Below, one piece after another: positions 12,507 to 24,257 of a DNA stretch of 64,000 nt. The number at the start of each line of letters is the position of its first letter. Within the stretch, counting starts at the first letter, position 1. The notes beneath the pieces are model-generated. The model had not been told where the DNA came from. It saw only the letters and a program-made list of their open reading frames with translations, and ran no database searches. The DNA is from Telmatactis stephensoni (taxonomy: Eukaryota; Cnidaria; Anthozoa; Actiniaria; Isophelliidae). The position numbers and the translations under genes were made by a program. The stretch spans positions 732,501 through 796,500 of the forward strand of contig JALIZF010001834.1 of assembly GCA_029948255.1 (NCBI GenBank), read 5' to 3'.

Positions 12507-13007
12507 TTTCTCTGGTGAACGATTATGTTAAACGACCGTGGCATTGAATGTAGATACACGTTCCAGCGAAATGGTAATGTATTTTGTTTATCTTTAGCAT
12601 ATTCTCGTGCATGGAAATGAACAAAAATGTGTTAATGACGGTGAGTGACGTGCCATCAAAATATACACATTGGCGCACAATTGAATGAATAGTTATGTGC
12701 TTCTGTTTTCCCGGCCCGTCTCTGAAAAAGAATATAAAATCGATTCAGTACAAAACAAGTGTGAGTTCTGTTACGAGCTTCCTGATATCACTGGAACAAC
12801 TTATATGTCTACTGAAGTTATAAAGATTTCTCAGAAACACATAAGAACTCCCTTATGTGTTTCTGGATTTCTAAAGTAGAAAAAACGGTACGTGAGTGGT
12901 TATAGCAAATGAAAAAAGCCTAATTAATTAACTATTATTGTATTTCAAATCATCTTGAGCTTTTCAAAGTTTGGACGTAACTTTCAGCCCAGTTAAACAG
13001 AAGTAAG

Positions 13008-13421
13008 GGCCCGTTCACATAAGAGAGGGTGTCCCTATGTAGTAGGGTTACTCTAGGTGGAAGAGTTTCCCTTCTCCTTTGTATTATGCAGTTCGTTTCA
13101 CATGCGAAGGAGGGTGCCTCTAGGGGCTAGGGTGCCCCTACCTTGATTCTAGGGTGCCCCTTCATGGTAGGGACAAGTTTTGTTTACATAAACCCATGTT
13201 AAACGAAAGAGTAGGGCTATCCCTAGGGGAATAGGTTCATGATTTGTTGTTCTCGGATTTCCACTGGTGTGTGTAAGTTAGCGATCACTCGATGGTAATT
13301 GAACACCTAACCCTAGTACCCCGGGGCTGAAAATTACATATGAACGCTAGCTTTATCCACCTCGAGTAGCTAGGGTCACCCTACCTACCTGGGGCACTTC
13401 TATCATGTGAACGGCCCTTAG
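13008..13421. mobile_element. MITE with TIR agggcccgttcacat
   Basis: The terminal words aagggcccgttcacat and atgtgaacggccctt are inverted. The interior is rich in ctagggtgcccct-like direct and inverted words. Non-coding. Confidence 0.75.
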
Positions 13422-13447
13422 TAACGTCGGGTAGTTGCGTCCTTTGT

Positions 13448-13606
13448 CTAGGGCGGATTTAGGGGAGGAGTGCAGGGGATGCGCGCACCCCCTCGTGAGA
13501 CGACTCTGAGTCCTTTTTTCTCAATATTTTTTCAAGATATTCTCTCGGCAGTTTCAAATTTATATGACGGTTCACCCCCTCCTGAAGATAATCCTGAATC
13601 CGCCCT
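13448..13606. repeat. Small palindromic repeat (gggcggatttagggg)
   Basis: Inverted ends agggcggatttagggg and cctgaatccgccct. Same kind of unit as at 2985-3170. Confidence 0.6.
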
Positions 13607-13894
13607 GATTGTTTAAGTGATAACGTTTTATGTAACTGGCCTCTGGTCCCGCCCTCTGTATTGGGAAACTCTGAGAGTCAAAATGATCGAGAAATGAGAC
13701 GTTGGGTGCAAAAACGCATGCGTCTTTTTACCTTGCACTGTTGCGCACAAAATTAGAATTGTGCCGTGCGTTCACCTGAAATGTTTGTGCGCCCAATTAA
13801 GTTCCAACAGGTGCAGAATTAGCAGTCTGAGAAAACACAGCCGTCCCTTCGCTCATGGACTCTCCTGGCTGACGTGAAAGAAATGGAGTATTAA

Positions 13895-14335
13895 AGGACC
13901 AATGGAGGACTTGCACTAACTGGTCACGTGACCGTATCTCCCCTAAATCGAGCAGGACCGTCAAAATAAATGCCAGTAATAGAAAGGGCACCTCAATATT
14001 AGTAAAAAAAAGCAAAGTTTCAGCTTATATGATCAATTAGGGAAAAAATAACAGCAAATTCAAGATTAGATATTCTCTTAAGATTCATTTGGAAAAAGGC
14101 GTTGGATGGCACAAGCTTGCAATCCAATGCATTTTTCCAAATGAATCTTAAGAAAATATCCAAACTTAAATATACTGATATTGTTCTCCTGTATTACATA
14201 TTAGGAGCTAAAACTTTGCACTTTTACTAATATCGAGGTGCCCGTTCTATTTCTGGCATTCATTTTGAAGGTGCTACTTGATATAGGGGAGATAGGGTCA
14301 CTAACCTGTTAGTGCAAGTCCCCCATTAGAGGAGA
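13895..14335. mobile_element. Palindromic MITE
   Basis: The arms face each other across 14040-14170: aggacttgcactaac / gttagtgcaagtcc, tatctcccctaa / ggggagata, cacctcaatattagtaaa / tttactaatatcgaggtg. In the centre are two copies of ttaagattcatttggaaaaa in inverted orientation. It is non-coding. Confidence 0.7.
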
Positions 14336-14399
14336 GCGAAAGCAAAAGGCTACAGTGGGTAGAACCTAGCTACATCTATTTGAGCAGCGTTCAATCGGC

Positions 14400-14800
14400 C
14401 GGCAACAAATTTAATATGGACGTTTTAACACTAGAAGATAGACTAAAATCGTCCAAGTCATCTGACGATGTGTCTACGTTCAAGAAATGATCTCTAAATA
14501 CTCTCCTACACGTAATCTTCGCTCTTCTTCTCATCTGATGTTATGTACAAAGCTATATAATCTTAAGTGTTATGGTTATCGTTCGTTTTCTGTTGCTGCT
14601 CCTCTACTATGGAACTCTCTCCCTGTATCTGTAAGAGACATAACTTCTTTGGAATCCTTCAAGACTAGTGTCAAGACTTATCTATTTTAACTGGCCTACA
14701 ATTTATAATTTTTCTTTTTAATTTTTTATACAGCGCCTAGAACTGACTTGTATAGGCGCTCTACAAGCATTTATATATATTATTTTATATTTATATTGTA
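14400..14800 (+). mobile_element. CR1-like LINE 3' fragment
   Basis: The frame 14487-14690 carries the typical C-terminal tail of LINE reverse transcriptases: a YGYRSFSVAAPLLWNSLP core, then SFKTSVKTYLF and a stop. The 3' UTR after it has the usual cagcgcctagaa / gtataggcgctctac hairpin. Only this terminal piece is present, so it is a 5'-truncated dead copy. Confidence 0.8.
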
Positions 14801-15160
14801 CTCGATGATGGGATGCCTTGGAACAGAACTTTTTTATTCAACCAACGTTTCGGCTCTCGCCTTCTTCAGGGTTTACAAGTAATTATATATATATTATATA
14901 TATTAAGACGAAAAAGACGATATCGAAAAACCATCATTTCCTGTTCTAGTGCTATACTCCTTTAAGTACTTGTACAGCAATACCCTATTTTCGATACATT
15001 GATAGCAGGTCATGTGGTCGAGGCTGATCAGGGGAAATAAAATGCTAATTACAGCGTCGAAGTGAAAGAAAAAATGAAAAACGCACGCAATGAAACAACC
15101 TATAAATTAAATGGGTACACTTGTGAAAGTACCAGCAACAGACATACAAATATATTGAGT

Positions 15161-15370
15161 GAAAGAATGAATGAATGAATGAATGAATGAATGAGTGAAT
15201 GAATGAATGAATGAATGAATGAATGAATGCATGAATGAATGAATGAATGAATGAATGAATGAATGAATGAATGAATGAATGAATGAATGAATGAATGAAT
15301 GAATGAATGAATGAATGAATGAATGAATGAATGAATGAATGAATGAATGAATGAATGAATGAATGAATGA
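15161..15370. repeat. (GAAT)n microsatellite
   Basis: About 210 bp of nearly perfect gaat repeats. A small attcattcattcattc counterpart at 15580-15595 can pair with it. The 137-aa minus-strand frame through it (His/Ser/Phe/Ile repeat) is an artefact. Confidence 0.95.
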
Positions 15371-15912
15371 CTAGTAATTGGTTACACTGTTGTGGTGTCC
15401 CTGCCTTATATTGTACTTTTTTTTGTTTACTAAGGCGAAGCTCAATAAACATAAACATAAACTGAAATCAATATGAATGAGTTAGTGAATGAGCGATATT
15501 ACCAAATAAACAAGAGACCAGTAAAACTGAAAAGGACGTGCATTTCACTACTTCTTGACTAGCTTGTTTATTTGGTAATTCATTCATTCATTCAAGAAAT
15601 TCATCATATTATTACACAAATAGCTAGTGTTCAGTTTAACAGGCTAACACCATAATTTATAATTAGGCTGTGAAACTAAAAACCATTTGTGTAAATGGTA
15701 CTACGAATTTATTACATATGTACGTCATCTGATAATGACATTAATTAGTCTAAAAATGCACAATTACGTCCATGCTGAGCAATGTTTTTATTAAATTAAT
15801 CCGCGCATTTCAAATTTTAATAAGTAGAACACCCCCACAAAGTTATATTAACCATGAATTTATTATTCGCGCTAAATGAATATTACTTTAAATCTTAGCT
15901 TCAAAGCTACCA

Positions 15913-16268
15913 TTTGTAGCACTACAAGTCTTTAATTGTGCAGTGACTTACACTGCAAGAGCAGCTCATATTCATTGGAAAGTAGTCATTGCGAACATCT
16001 ACAACTCAATTTTTGTCAAGCGGCCCAGCCCGCGCTTAGCGCTCGCAAATTAAGCTAAATACATATATTCTAAATCTGAACTCTAATGCAACCAGTCCAC
16101 TGGTAAGTGTAGCTAGCACTACGTACAAGTCTTAGCTTTGTGGAGTGACTCGCACTTGTGCCGCAAGAGCATCTCACGACCACCTGAAAGTAGTCACCGC
16201 GAACATCTATAAATCAATTTTTGTCCAAGCGCGGCTCGCGCTCCGCGCTCGCGTTTGCAAAACACTTA
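15913..16268. repeat. Tandem duplication of ~150 bp
   Basis: The blocks 15913-16060 and 16113-16268 match along their length, including tagcactac, agtgactyrcact, gcaagagca, aaagtagtca and cgaacatctay. Each ends in a GC-rich gcgctcgc run. They are diverged and non-coding. Confidence 0.65.
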
Positions 16269-17092
16269 AATATATTACCCTAATATTGTCGCACAATAGA
16301 GTTCTTATATCCTCTAGTAATAGGAAGAAATAGTTTTGAATACATATGTCCAATTTAGTAACAGACCGTGGTTTTAGTCTTGACAGACATTGGTAGAAAA
16401 ATAATAAACATCACTAGTTATGTTACTTTATAATTCACAGGAGCAATATTTGACTCAAATCAATGTCCAACCCGGCCCATCCCCCTTTCCATAATCTCTA
16501 GATAAACTCATGTTTATTAGCTTAGAAAACCGAGTTGCTATAAAGGCTAGTATTTGTGCAGATGCAAATGCAGAAACAGCGATCTTAATGATATAACCAA
16601 ACACACTTTAGATTTGTATGGTGTATAGAAAAATAGCCCATTCGATTTTTTACCAAATTATATTTGTAATCATGATTTATTTATTTTTTGAGGGTGGGAG
16701 GGGGAGAACTACGCTTGCTTCTAGATAGATAGATGGACTTTATTTTAGTGTCATGGTATTTAGCTTACTAGCTAACTTGGGGACACAATTCTTACGATGC
16801 GAATAGTAGTACCTACTGCTGCTTCAGCTGAGCTGTTGCTGTTCATTACTATAAAACATCATCGTATGCATGTTTTATTACATGTTGCTCAGTTTCCCGG
16901 CATAGAATAGACTAACTCAGTGTATATCCTCATGGTTTATTTATCCATTTGGTGTACAAATTAAATTATATTGTATAATATTACAACACAGTTGTTGAGT
17001 TATCTTTAAATATTTATGTTACAATTCACTTTATTTCATGCATGCGTCCCAATTTTCAGAACTCGTGTTGGACTGACCAACTGCTGTTGGAA

Positions 17093-17629
17093 TCATGCCC
17101 ATTTCATGGGTCGTTGTCTTCGTTTTATTTTCCTTGCAAAATTCATGCGGTCATCGTAGATGTCATCGAGCTCACGGTCATTCTGTAAGAACATTAAGAA
17201 GAACAATGCAGTGAAATATTAGAAATCACCATTTCAAGGATAAGAACTCGACACTTATTACAGTCTAGGAAAGCGTTTTCGTTACTATTTGTTAAATATA
17301 ATCCTAACGGTAATGCAGGCATTTTAGACAGTTTCATTTCACTGTCAAAAAAAACTCGTGTAAAAGAGCGTTTCCTGAGTTTGTATAGGTGGTGTTTGCA
17401 GAATGACTACAAAGCATCGTCTCACTAGCACTAAGAAATACTTTCACTCAAAAAGGAACTTCGATAAAACGAAAAAGAAAGGATGGTTGAACTGTACCTT
17501 GTTGTATTCCGCATATCTGAATCTCCTTGTTCTCTTACCCGGTATGGTCCAAGGTCCGTTCCCAGCTGTTAGGATTGGAAGAACAACCAAAAGTACAGTC
17601 ACCAAAACGACAAGACCTCTTGAGTTCAT
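17093..17629 (-). CDS. Secreted peptide precursor A (2 exons, 73 aa)
   Basis: Exon 1 is 17498-17629 and exon 2 is 17093-17182, joined in phase 0 by gtac.../...ttacag. The ATG at 17629 is chosen because the same start is conserved in copy B. Residues 1-22 form a clean signal peptide (MNSRGLVVLV, then TVLLVVLPILTA). They are followed by a short segment ending GPWTIPGKR. Gly-Lys-Arg after a short mature stretch is the classical processing and amidation signature of neuropeptide precursors, so an amidated peptide ending ...GPWTIP is predicted. Exon 2 is acidic, then basic (KIKRRQRP). There are no cysteines. The family is unrecognised. Copy B at 21454-22012 has an exon 1 of identical length. Confidence 0.75.
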
Positions 17630-17662
17630 TGTGTACACTAATATAGTGTCTTAGCTGTGTGG
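17630..17662 (-). promoter_or_regulatory. Conserved 5' leader of peptide gene A
   Basis: Read on the minus strand, this block contains accacacagctaagacacta and ends tacacaATG. It is almost identical to 21419-21453 in front of copy B. A possible TATA (tataaata) lies just upstream, near 17667-17674. Confidence 0.6.
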
Positions 17663-19313
<1,651 letters not shown>

Positions 19314-19417
19314 GTTTCTTAAAAACGCATAAGTAACTGACGTCTCTATGCTTTTTACAATAATGATAGAAATAATGAACAAAAAATAATGAAACAAAAA
19401 TTTAAAAGTATAAGTTA

Positions 19418-19562
19418 GAGTACACGCACTTAATCCGTGAAACATAAATAGTACAAAATAGTGCTAAATTATGGTAATTCCTTTGTTTCCTGTTGTCTAA
19501 TCAACACTATTTACTACTAATTAGTAGTGTTTGTTTCACGGATTAAGTGCATGCACTCTACT
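19418..19562. mobile_element. MITE with TIR cacttaatccgtgaaaca, copy 1
   Basis: Inverted ends gcacttaatccgtgaaac and gtttcacggattaagtgc flank about 100 bp of AT-rich DNA. The same element occurs at 20355-20500. Confidence 0.75.
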
Positions 19563-19619
19563 TATGGCTTATTAAAGAAATAAATATGTTTTCAAAGTGA
19601 TTTAAAACGTTCTACAGTC

Positions 19620-19860
19620 TCAGCATTTCTTATGTACTCTGTAAGACTGTTCCATAAATTGGGTGCTGCAAACGAGTAGGCTCTTTCTCCATATGTCGCT
19701 GTCTTGAACTTGTTAGGCTTGTCCAATAGAGACTTGCTTGCAGAGCGGAGTGTTCGTTTGGGAGTGTAGCCAGCATGTTGCTTATGTAAGAGGGAGCCAT
19801 ATTATGCAAGGCTTTATACGGAATTAGTAGAACTTTGAATTCCACCCGCTGTCTTACTCG
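19620..19860 (-). mobile_element. LINE 3' fragment (minus strand)
   Basis: The minus-strand frame 19845-19630 reads EFKVLLIPYKALHNMAPSYI, then HSALQAS, which is typical of CR1/L2-like reverse-transcriptase tails. A frame change around 19740 leads on to a TYGERAY and LWNSL-like continuation. Truncated and frame-broken. Confidence 0.7.
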
Positions 19861-20354
19861 TACTCTTTTTTACTATTCTATATCAATATATATCTGTTAA
19901 AAAATGTATAAATGCCTATGCAGTTAGTATCTATCATGAAAATTAGTTATCTTTGCTAGTGACCTGCGTGGGATATAAAAATTCAAACATTAATTTTTAA
20001 AGACGATGAATGTGAAAAACTATACCTTTCTTAAAAATTCTGCTTTTTAAGTGAATTATTGCCGAGAAGTTTGGTAGTTGAAAGCAATAAATATCGATGA
20101 CGTCTATCATGTTTACTCTTAATTTAGTTATTTACTTGGTTGGTGAGCTGTACGTTTGCATACATACATATTTTTATTTAGCATCACTATTTTTAAAAAC
20201 TATTTACATATATTGCAATACAAACATCAGAGTGATTTTCATAAACCCGTGAAATACTTATTAATTTATTTAGTGCTATTCCGCTAAAAGTCTTTCGTTT
20301 TCTATTGTTCCATACACGCTATTAAAATGTAAATGGTATAGAATGGTTTTCATG

Positions 20355-20500
20355 GAGTGATGGCACTTAATCCGTGAAACAAAATCTAATAGTCAATGCC
20401 TAATAGTCTAATCAAACAAAAGAAAACAATGGAAATAGTGTTTACTAATGTCTGTTGGACTAATATCTATTTCACGAATTAAGTACCATCACTCTAAACC
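20355..20500. mobile_element. MITE with TIR cacttaatccgtgaaaca, copy 2
   Basis: The arms gtgatggcacttaatccgtg and attaagtaccatcac face each other. Same family as 19418-19562. Confidence 0.7.
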
Positions 20501-20699
20501 CGTGAAATAAATACTAGCAGTTAATGTGTAATAGCAAGAGAGCATAAGGTGACTTTCTCCTTGGCAGGGAGGGGAAGGGAGTAACGATTCATTACGTTTC
20601 GTTTGCCTGTTAATGTTTTATCTGCCAATGTTTCATTGTGTTCTCTATTGATTTTTCTTAAACATTTTCACCCCCCCCCCCCCCTTTGGGGGAGAAACG

Positions 20700-21095
20700 G
20701 TCAAGTGTTAAAGGTGCTCACAATGAGCTTTTATCACGTAATTCCAAAAAGTCACAGAAATATAATTACCATAGCTGGAAAGAGCACGTCAAAATTAGTA
20801 AAACTGTGAAGTTTGAATGAAGTAACTTTCAAACTCACGAAGATATGAATTTTCTGAGATTGAAATTTTGTATCACGGAAAAAAGGCATTCGCTGGTAGT
20901 CAAGAGATGCCCACCAGCAAAGGTTTTCTTACAAATTCACACTTTTCAAAAATTCATATTCTCGCGAGTTTTGGATTTAATTCCGTCAAACTTCACTATC
21001 TTGCTAATTTTAAGGTGCTCTTTCCAGCTATGGTAATTTTTTTCTGTTTTACGAATTTCAAAATGAAATACTAACCTGATAAAAGCTCATTGTAT
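20700..21095. mobile_element. Palindromic MITE upstream of peptide gene B
   Basis: The arms contain acaatgagcttttatcac / gataaaagctcattgt and ttaccatagctggaaagagc / gctctttccagctatggtaa. The central part has caaactcacgaag and its partner. Non-coding. Confidence 0.7.
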
Positions 21096-21418
21096 GGTCT
21101 AATCTCAATGCACAGTTTAATTCAGAACCAAACGGTTCTGAATTATTGATGATAGTCAATGAGAACAGTCATTCATTGAACTACATTAAACTGTAATATG
21201 ATTTTTATGACTAAGAAGTGTTTGACAGGGTTATTTTAAGCACTACATGGCACATGGGGCCTGGAAAATGTCTTCAAAAGCTTGTTATCAACCGACAACT
21301 TGTCTCTCATATAACTGCCTTGCTCAAAGCATTATATGTAGTTGTCAGTAGAATTGTAAAGCTAACAGATGTATAATATTAGTGGTGAATAATTTTCACG
21401 ATGCATTAGGTATACATA

Positions 21419-21453
21419 TACCACACAGCTAAGACACTATAATAGTATACACA
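21419..21453 (+). promoter_or_regulatory. Conserved 5' leader of peptide gene B
   Basis: The block accacacagctaagacacta followed by taatagtatacacaATG matches the leader of copy A, so the duplication included the start of the transcript. Confidence 0.6.
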
Positions 21454-22012
21454 ATGAACTCAAGAGGTCTTGTCGTTTTGTTGGCTGTGCTTTTGGTTGC
21501 TCTTCCAGTCCTAACCGACTCAACTGGGATGGGGCCGTCTACAAAGCCTGACGGCAAGAGAAGAAGCAGATATGACTACAACAAGGTACTTTACCACTAA
21601 ACATTTTTAGGCCTTTTTTTATTTTGTTTTGTTTTATTCCTGATCGATCTGTTTTGGTGAAACAGATGAAGAAGCATTTTGAGATCATACTATCTACCCC
21701 TTGTAAATATAACGCCCTGTTTGTACGAGGTTCTTAACGAAACGCTTAACGAACTTGCTGTTTGACCCTGAAAACAATCTTAACGTTGGCTTCAGTTTCA
21801 TTACCGTGAGAAGTATATGTATACTAAGAATGAACAACTTTAGGATTTCAAGTCATTCCATCATCTACACAGATAGCCAAGTTTTTATATCTTATGTCTG
21901 CAATTTAATAATTTCTAATATTTTATTGCTCTTGTTGATCATTTTATAGTACGACTACTATGATGACGACAGGTTTTTGCGCGGATCCCACAACGCAGAC
22001 AACGACCCATGA
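21454..22012 (+). CDS. Secreted peptide precursor B (2 exons, 64 aa)
   Basis: Exon 1 is 21454-21585 and exon 2 is 21950-22012, with a phase 0 junction (aag|gtactt ... tttatag|tac). Residues 1-21 are a signal peptide nearly identical to copy A. They are followed by GMGPSTKPDGKRRSR, again a short stretch ending in Gly plus basic residues, then YDYNK. Exon 2 is strongly acidic (YDYYDDDRF ... DNDP) and lacks the basic tail of copy A. The shared skeleton is G-x-GP-x-T-x-P-(x)-GKR. AATAAA lies at 22070-22075. A signal peptide plus a candidate amidation site suggests a neuropeptide-like or other processed secreted peptide; this is inference. Confidence 0.75.
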
Positions 22013-22107
22013 CATGATCAACAGCACGGAGTTGCCTATGAGTGATCACACTAACTCTGAAAGTCCATGAATAAAAGGAATATTAACATGTAATACTTAA
22101 AGTCCCT

Positions 22108-23055
22108 AGTAGTATATAGTGCATGGAATTAACCTTAGAGGAGGGGAGGAGTATAGAAAGAGGAGGGGGGAGGAGGAGGGAGGAGTATAGAAAGAGGAGG
22201 GGGGGGAGGAGGGAGGAGTATAGAAAGAGGAGGGGGGAGGAGGAGTATAGAAAGAGGAGGGGGGAGGAGGAGGGAGGAGTATAGAAAGAGGAGGGGGAGG
22301 AGGAGGGAGGAGTATAGTTAGAAGAGGGGGGAGGAGTACGAGGAGTATAGTTAGAGGAGGGGGAGGAGGAGGGAGGAGTATAGAAAGAGGAGGGGGGAGA
22401 AGGAGGGAAGGAGTATAGAAAGAGGAGGGGGGAGGAGGAGGGGAGGAGTATAGAAAGAGGAGGGGGGAGGAGGAGAGAGGAGTATCGTTAGAGGAGGGGG
22501 GAGGAGTACGAGGAGTATAGTTAGAAGAGGGGTGAGGAGGGGGAGAGTATAGTTAGAGGAGGGGGGAGGAGGAGAGAGTATGTTAAGCGTCGCACGACCC
22601 TTGTGGTCCGTTGGACCGTTGGTCCACACAAGGAACTCATGGGTCCGCAACCCACCACCCCTCCCCCTCAAGTTGATTCGAATTAGTATCCCACCACTCC
22701 TCCCCCTTGAGTTTCTAAGAATTAGTCCACAACCATGAAATATCGTTGTGGACTTGTTGCGGTTACGGTGAGTGAACACGAAAATGTTGTGGTAGTTATA
22801 GTGAGTGAACACTGAGTCCTCCCTTCGTCTATAAGAATTATTGCGCAAGTACTAGAAGTGGTCCACAAACACAAGAATTAGCCGCAAGCACTAGTGCACA
22901 ACCATGACGAAAAGTTTTAGCGCCATTAATTGGAAAGCATGATTTAAATCACTCAATGCACATAGAAATAAACACAGACTCTTGATTTTAACAAGTCACT
23001 TTTATTTTTCAAACTATAAAAGTTTAGTTTACATCATCATCATTGCTGGAACGAG
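22108..23055 (+). repeat. Left terminal inverted repeat of the mini-Polinton
   Basis: Matches the complement of 26488-27212 nearly perfectly outside the purine array. The region 22140-22590 is a ggaggagggaggagtatagaaagagg array, about 220 bp longer than on the right, which explains the length difference. Unique-like sequence follows up to aacgag at 23055. The polyA word for the minus genes (TTTATT on plus) is at 23001-23006. Confidence 0.92.
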
Positions 23056-23464
23056 CATTATGGTGGTAACGTATGGCATGACAGTTTTTACAAGTCATCA
23101 AGATACTTTTCACGGTATCATAATTTAGAGGAAACTCATGGTTACAAATACAACAACGGGTTGGTTGATTAAAACGAGGAGACGAATCAAAATCAGCCTC
23201 GTGCCAACGACACTTTGGACAGCCAACAATGCTTTTAACATCGACATTAAAATGCCCGCAATAAGCACAAAAATGTTTTTTAGTTTGTGGGGCTTCTCCT
23301 TCTTCGACGTCCGAGTCTTCTTCGGATACGTTTCCTTCTCCCAATTGTTCATTTTCGGAGCTCTCCCGACTTTCTTGGCTTTCTTGACTATCATCATTTT
23401 CTTCATCTGAGTTTTCGGATTGATCACTTTCCTCACACTGATCTTGGATGTTTTCTTTTTCTTT
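23024..23464 (-). pseudogene. Acidic zinc-ribbon protein, expressed only by frame change
   Basis: The open frame has no ATG; it opens after a TGA at 23467-23465. It begins Glu/Ser/Asp-rich and then has three CxxC-type pairs (FCAYCGHF, VGCPKCRW, CCICNHEF) plus CKNCH, so two zinc ribbons are plausible. The last ~11 codons lie inside the left TIR. The preceding gene (23891-23433) ends in the neighbouring frame after a Lys/Arg run on A-rich DNA (about 23450-23470). The two pieces may be one protein joined by a +1 shift, by splicing, or split by mutation. Both are acidic and share the low-complexity style. The zinc ribbon suggests nucleic-acid or protein binding. Confidence 0.6.
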
Positions 23465-23891
23465 TCAGTTGAAGGAGTTCACTTAATATCTTTTTATTTC
23501 CAATCCATCGTTTATCTACACCAAGCTCAGCCAAACCATCTAGAAACGAATTGAGAGCACGAGGCTCTGGGATGTCTTGGTCATAGGGAAGCAATACATA
23601 TTCTATAAGTTCAACAATACTGGTTCTAGGAACTCGACGTTGATTTCGAAGAAGCTCGCCGCCCAGAGTCCAAAACAAAATGTTTTTAGACGTAGCCATA
23701 CTATGTAAAAGTTTCGATGCATATTTTTGAGATGCCGAACCAGGAAGTTCTTGTAAAACTAATTTGATTCTTGGTTCTTCTTCCTCGTTATCCTCGTCAC
23801 TACTATCTTTATCGCTAAATTCTTCATCCTCATCTTCCTCTTCATTTAACCAATCCATCTTTCTCTTCATATTGTAGTGTCTCCTGCGCAT
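23433..23891 (-). CDS. Element protein of unknown function (acidic N-terminus)
   Basis: ATG at 23891. Residues about 10-45 are Glu/Asp/Ser-rich (WLNEEEDEDEEF). A conserved-looking globular core follows, with SKNILFWTLGGELL, then RTSIVELIEYVLLP and LAELGVDKRWIGNKK. The end is basic (KRKRKHPRSV). I recall proteins with a similar 'W..GEL...I.G..IVDLI' pattern next to packaging ATPases in invertebrate Polinton-like elements, but cannot verify this. It lies 45 bp downstream of the core-like gene on the same strand, so the two were probably cotranscribed from the TATA at 24291-24300. Confidence 0.6.
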   Translation of the reverse strand: MRRRHYNMKRKMDWLNEEEDEDEEFSDKDSSDEDNEEEEPRIKLVLQELPGSASQKYASKLLHSMATSKNILFWTLGGELLRNQRRVPRTSIVELIEYVLLPYDQDIPEPRALNSFLDGLAELGVDKRWIGNKKILSELLQLKRKRKHPRSV

Positions 23892-23936
23892 GCACTCCAA
23901 AAGCAAATGAGTCCAGAATGAGATAGCGTCGAGTTT

Positions 23937-24257
23937 TTATAAAAGTGAAATCCCCTCGAGGAAAGTGGTCAGCAAATCTGGAATAAATGCACCCCCCTCT
24001 TGAACATGAATTTGTTTCTTTTCCTTATAAGGAACATTTGCGTCTTGAAGATTTTTAATAGATTCTTTGTAAGGGGTCAGAATTCTGATATCCCGATTGC
24101 TTAACGGTAGGTGTCCCTGACATACATTATGAGTTGCTTGGACAATTGCATGAACCTGCTCAGGACTCGCAGTCTCAAGAAGAAATTGCCGTTGATGAGT
24201 AGGACAAGAGGCTAAGAGATGGAGATAGCCACGATTCTTCTTTACCACTTGAGACAT
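23937..24257 (-). CDS. Small core-like protein of the element (106 aa)
   Basis: ATG at 24257 in a good context (gtcaccATGt), 34 bp from a TATA word. The motif LLASCPTHQRQFLLETASPE is followed by a helix (QVHAIVQATHNVCQGHLPLS), a basic stretch and a C-terminal GGAFIPDLLTTF. A short helical basic protein with a C-terminal Gly-Gly and hydrophobic tail resembles small minor-core proteins (adenovirus pX-like) reported from adintoviruses and Polintons. That family link is from memory. It is intact as far as seen. Confidence 0.6.
   Translation of the reverse strand: MSQVVKKNRGYLHLLASCPTHQRQFLLETASPEQVHAIVQATHNVCQGHLPLSNRDIRILTPYKESIKNLQDANVPYKEKKQIHVQEGGAFIPDLLTTFLEGISLL

Noticed and set aside
12685..12879. 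64-aa plus-strand ORF
   Set aside because: Short, with no homology I recognise. Could be chance.
15045..15458. 137-aa minus-strand ORF with FIHS repeats
   Set aside because: Pure translation of the GAAT microsatellite.
22351..22848. 165-aa ORF and its twin at 26700-27185
   Set aside because: These are the two TIR copies of the Polinton read through the pyrimidine array. Pro/Leu/Ser-rich low complexity with no domain, so treated as non-coding.
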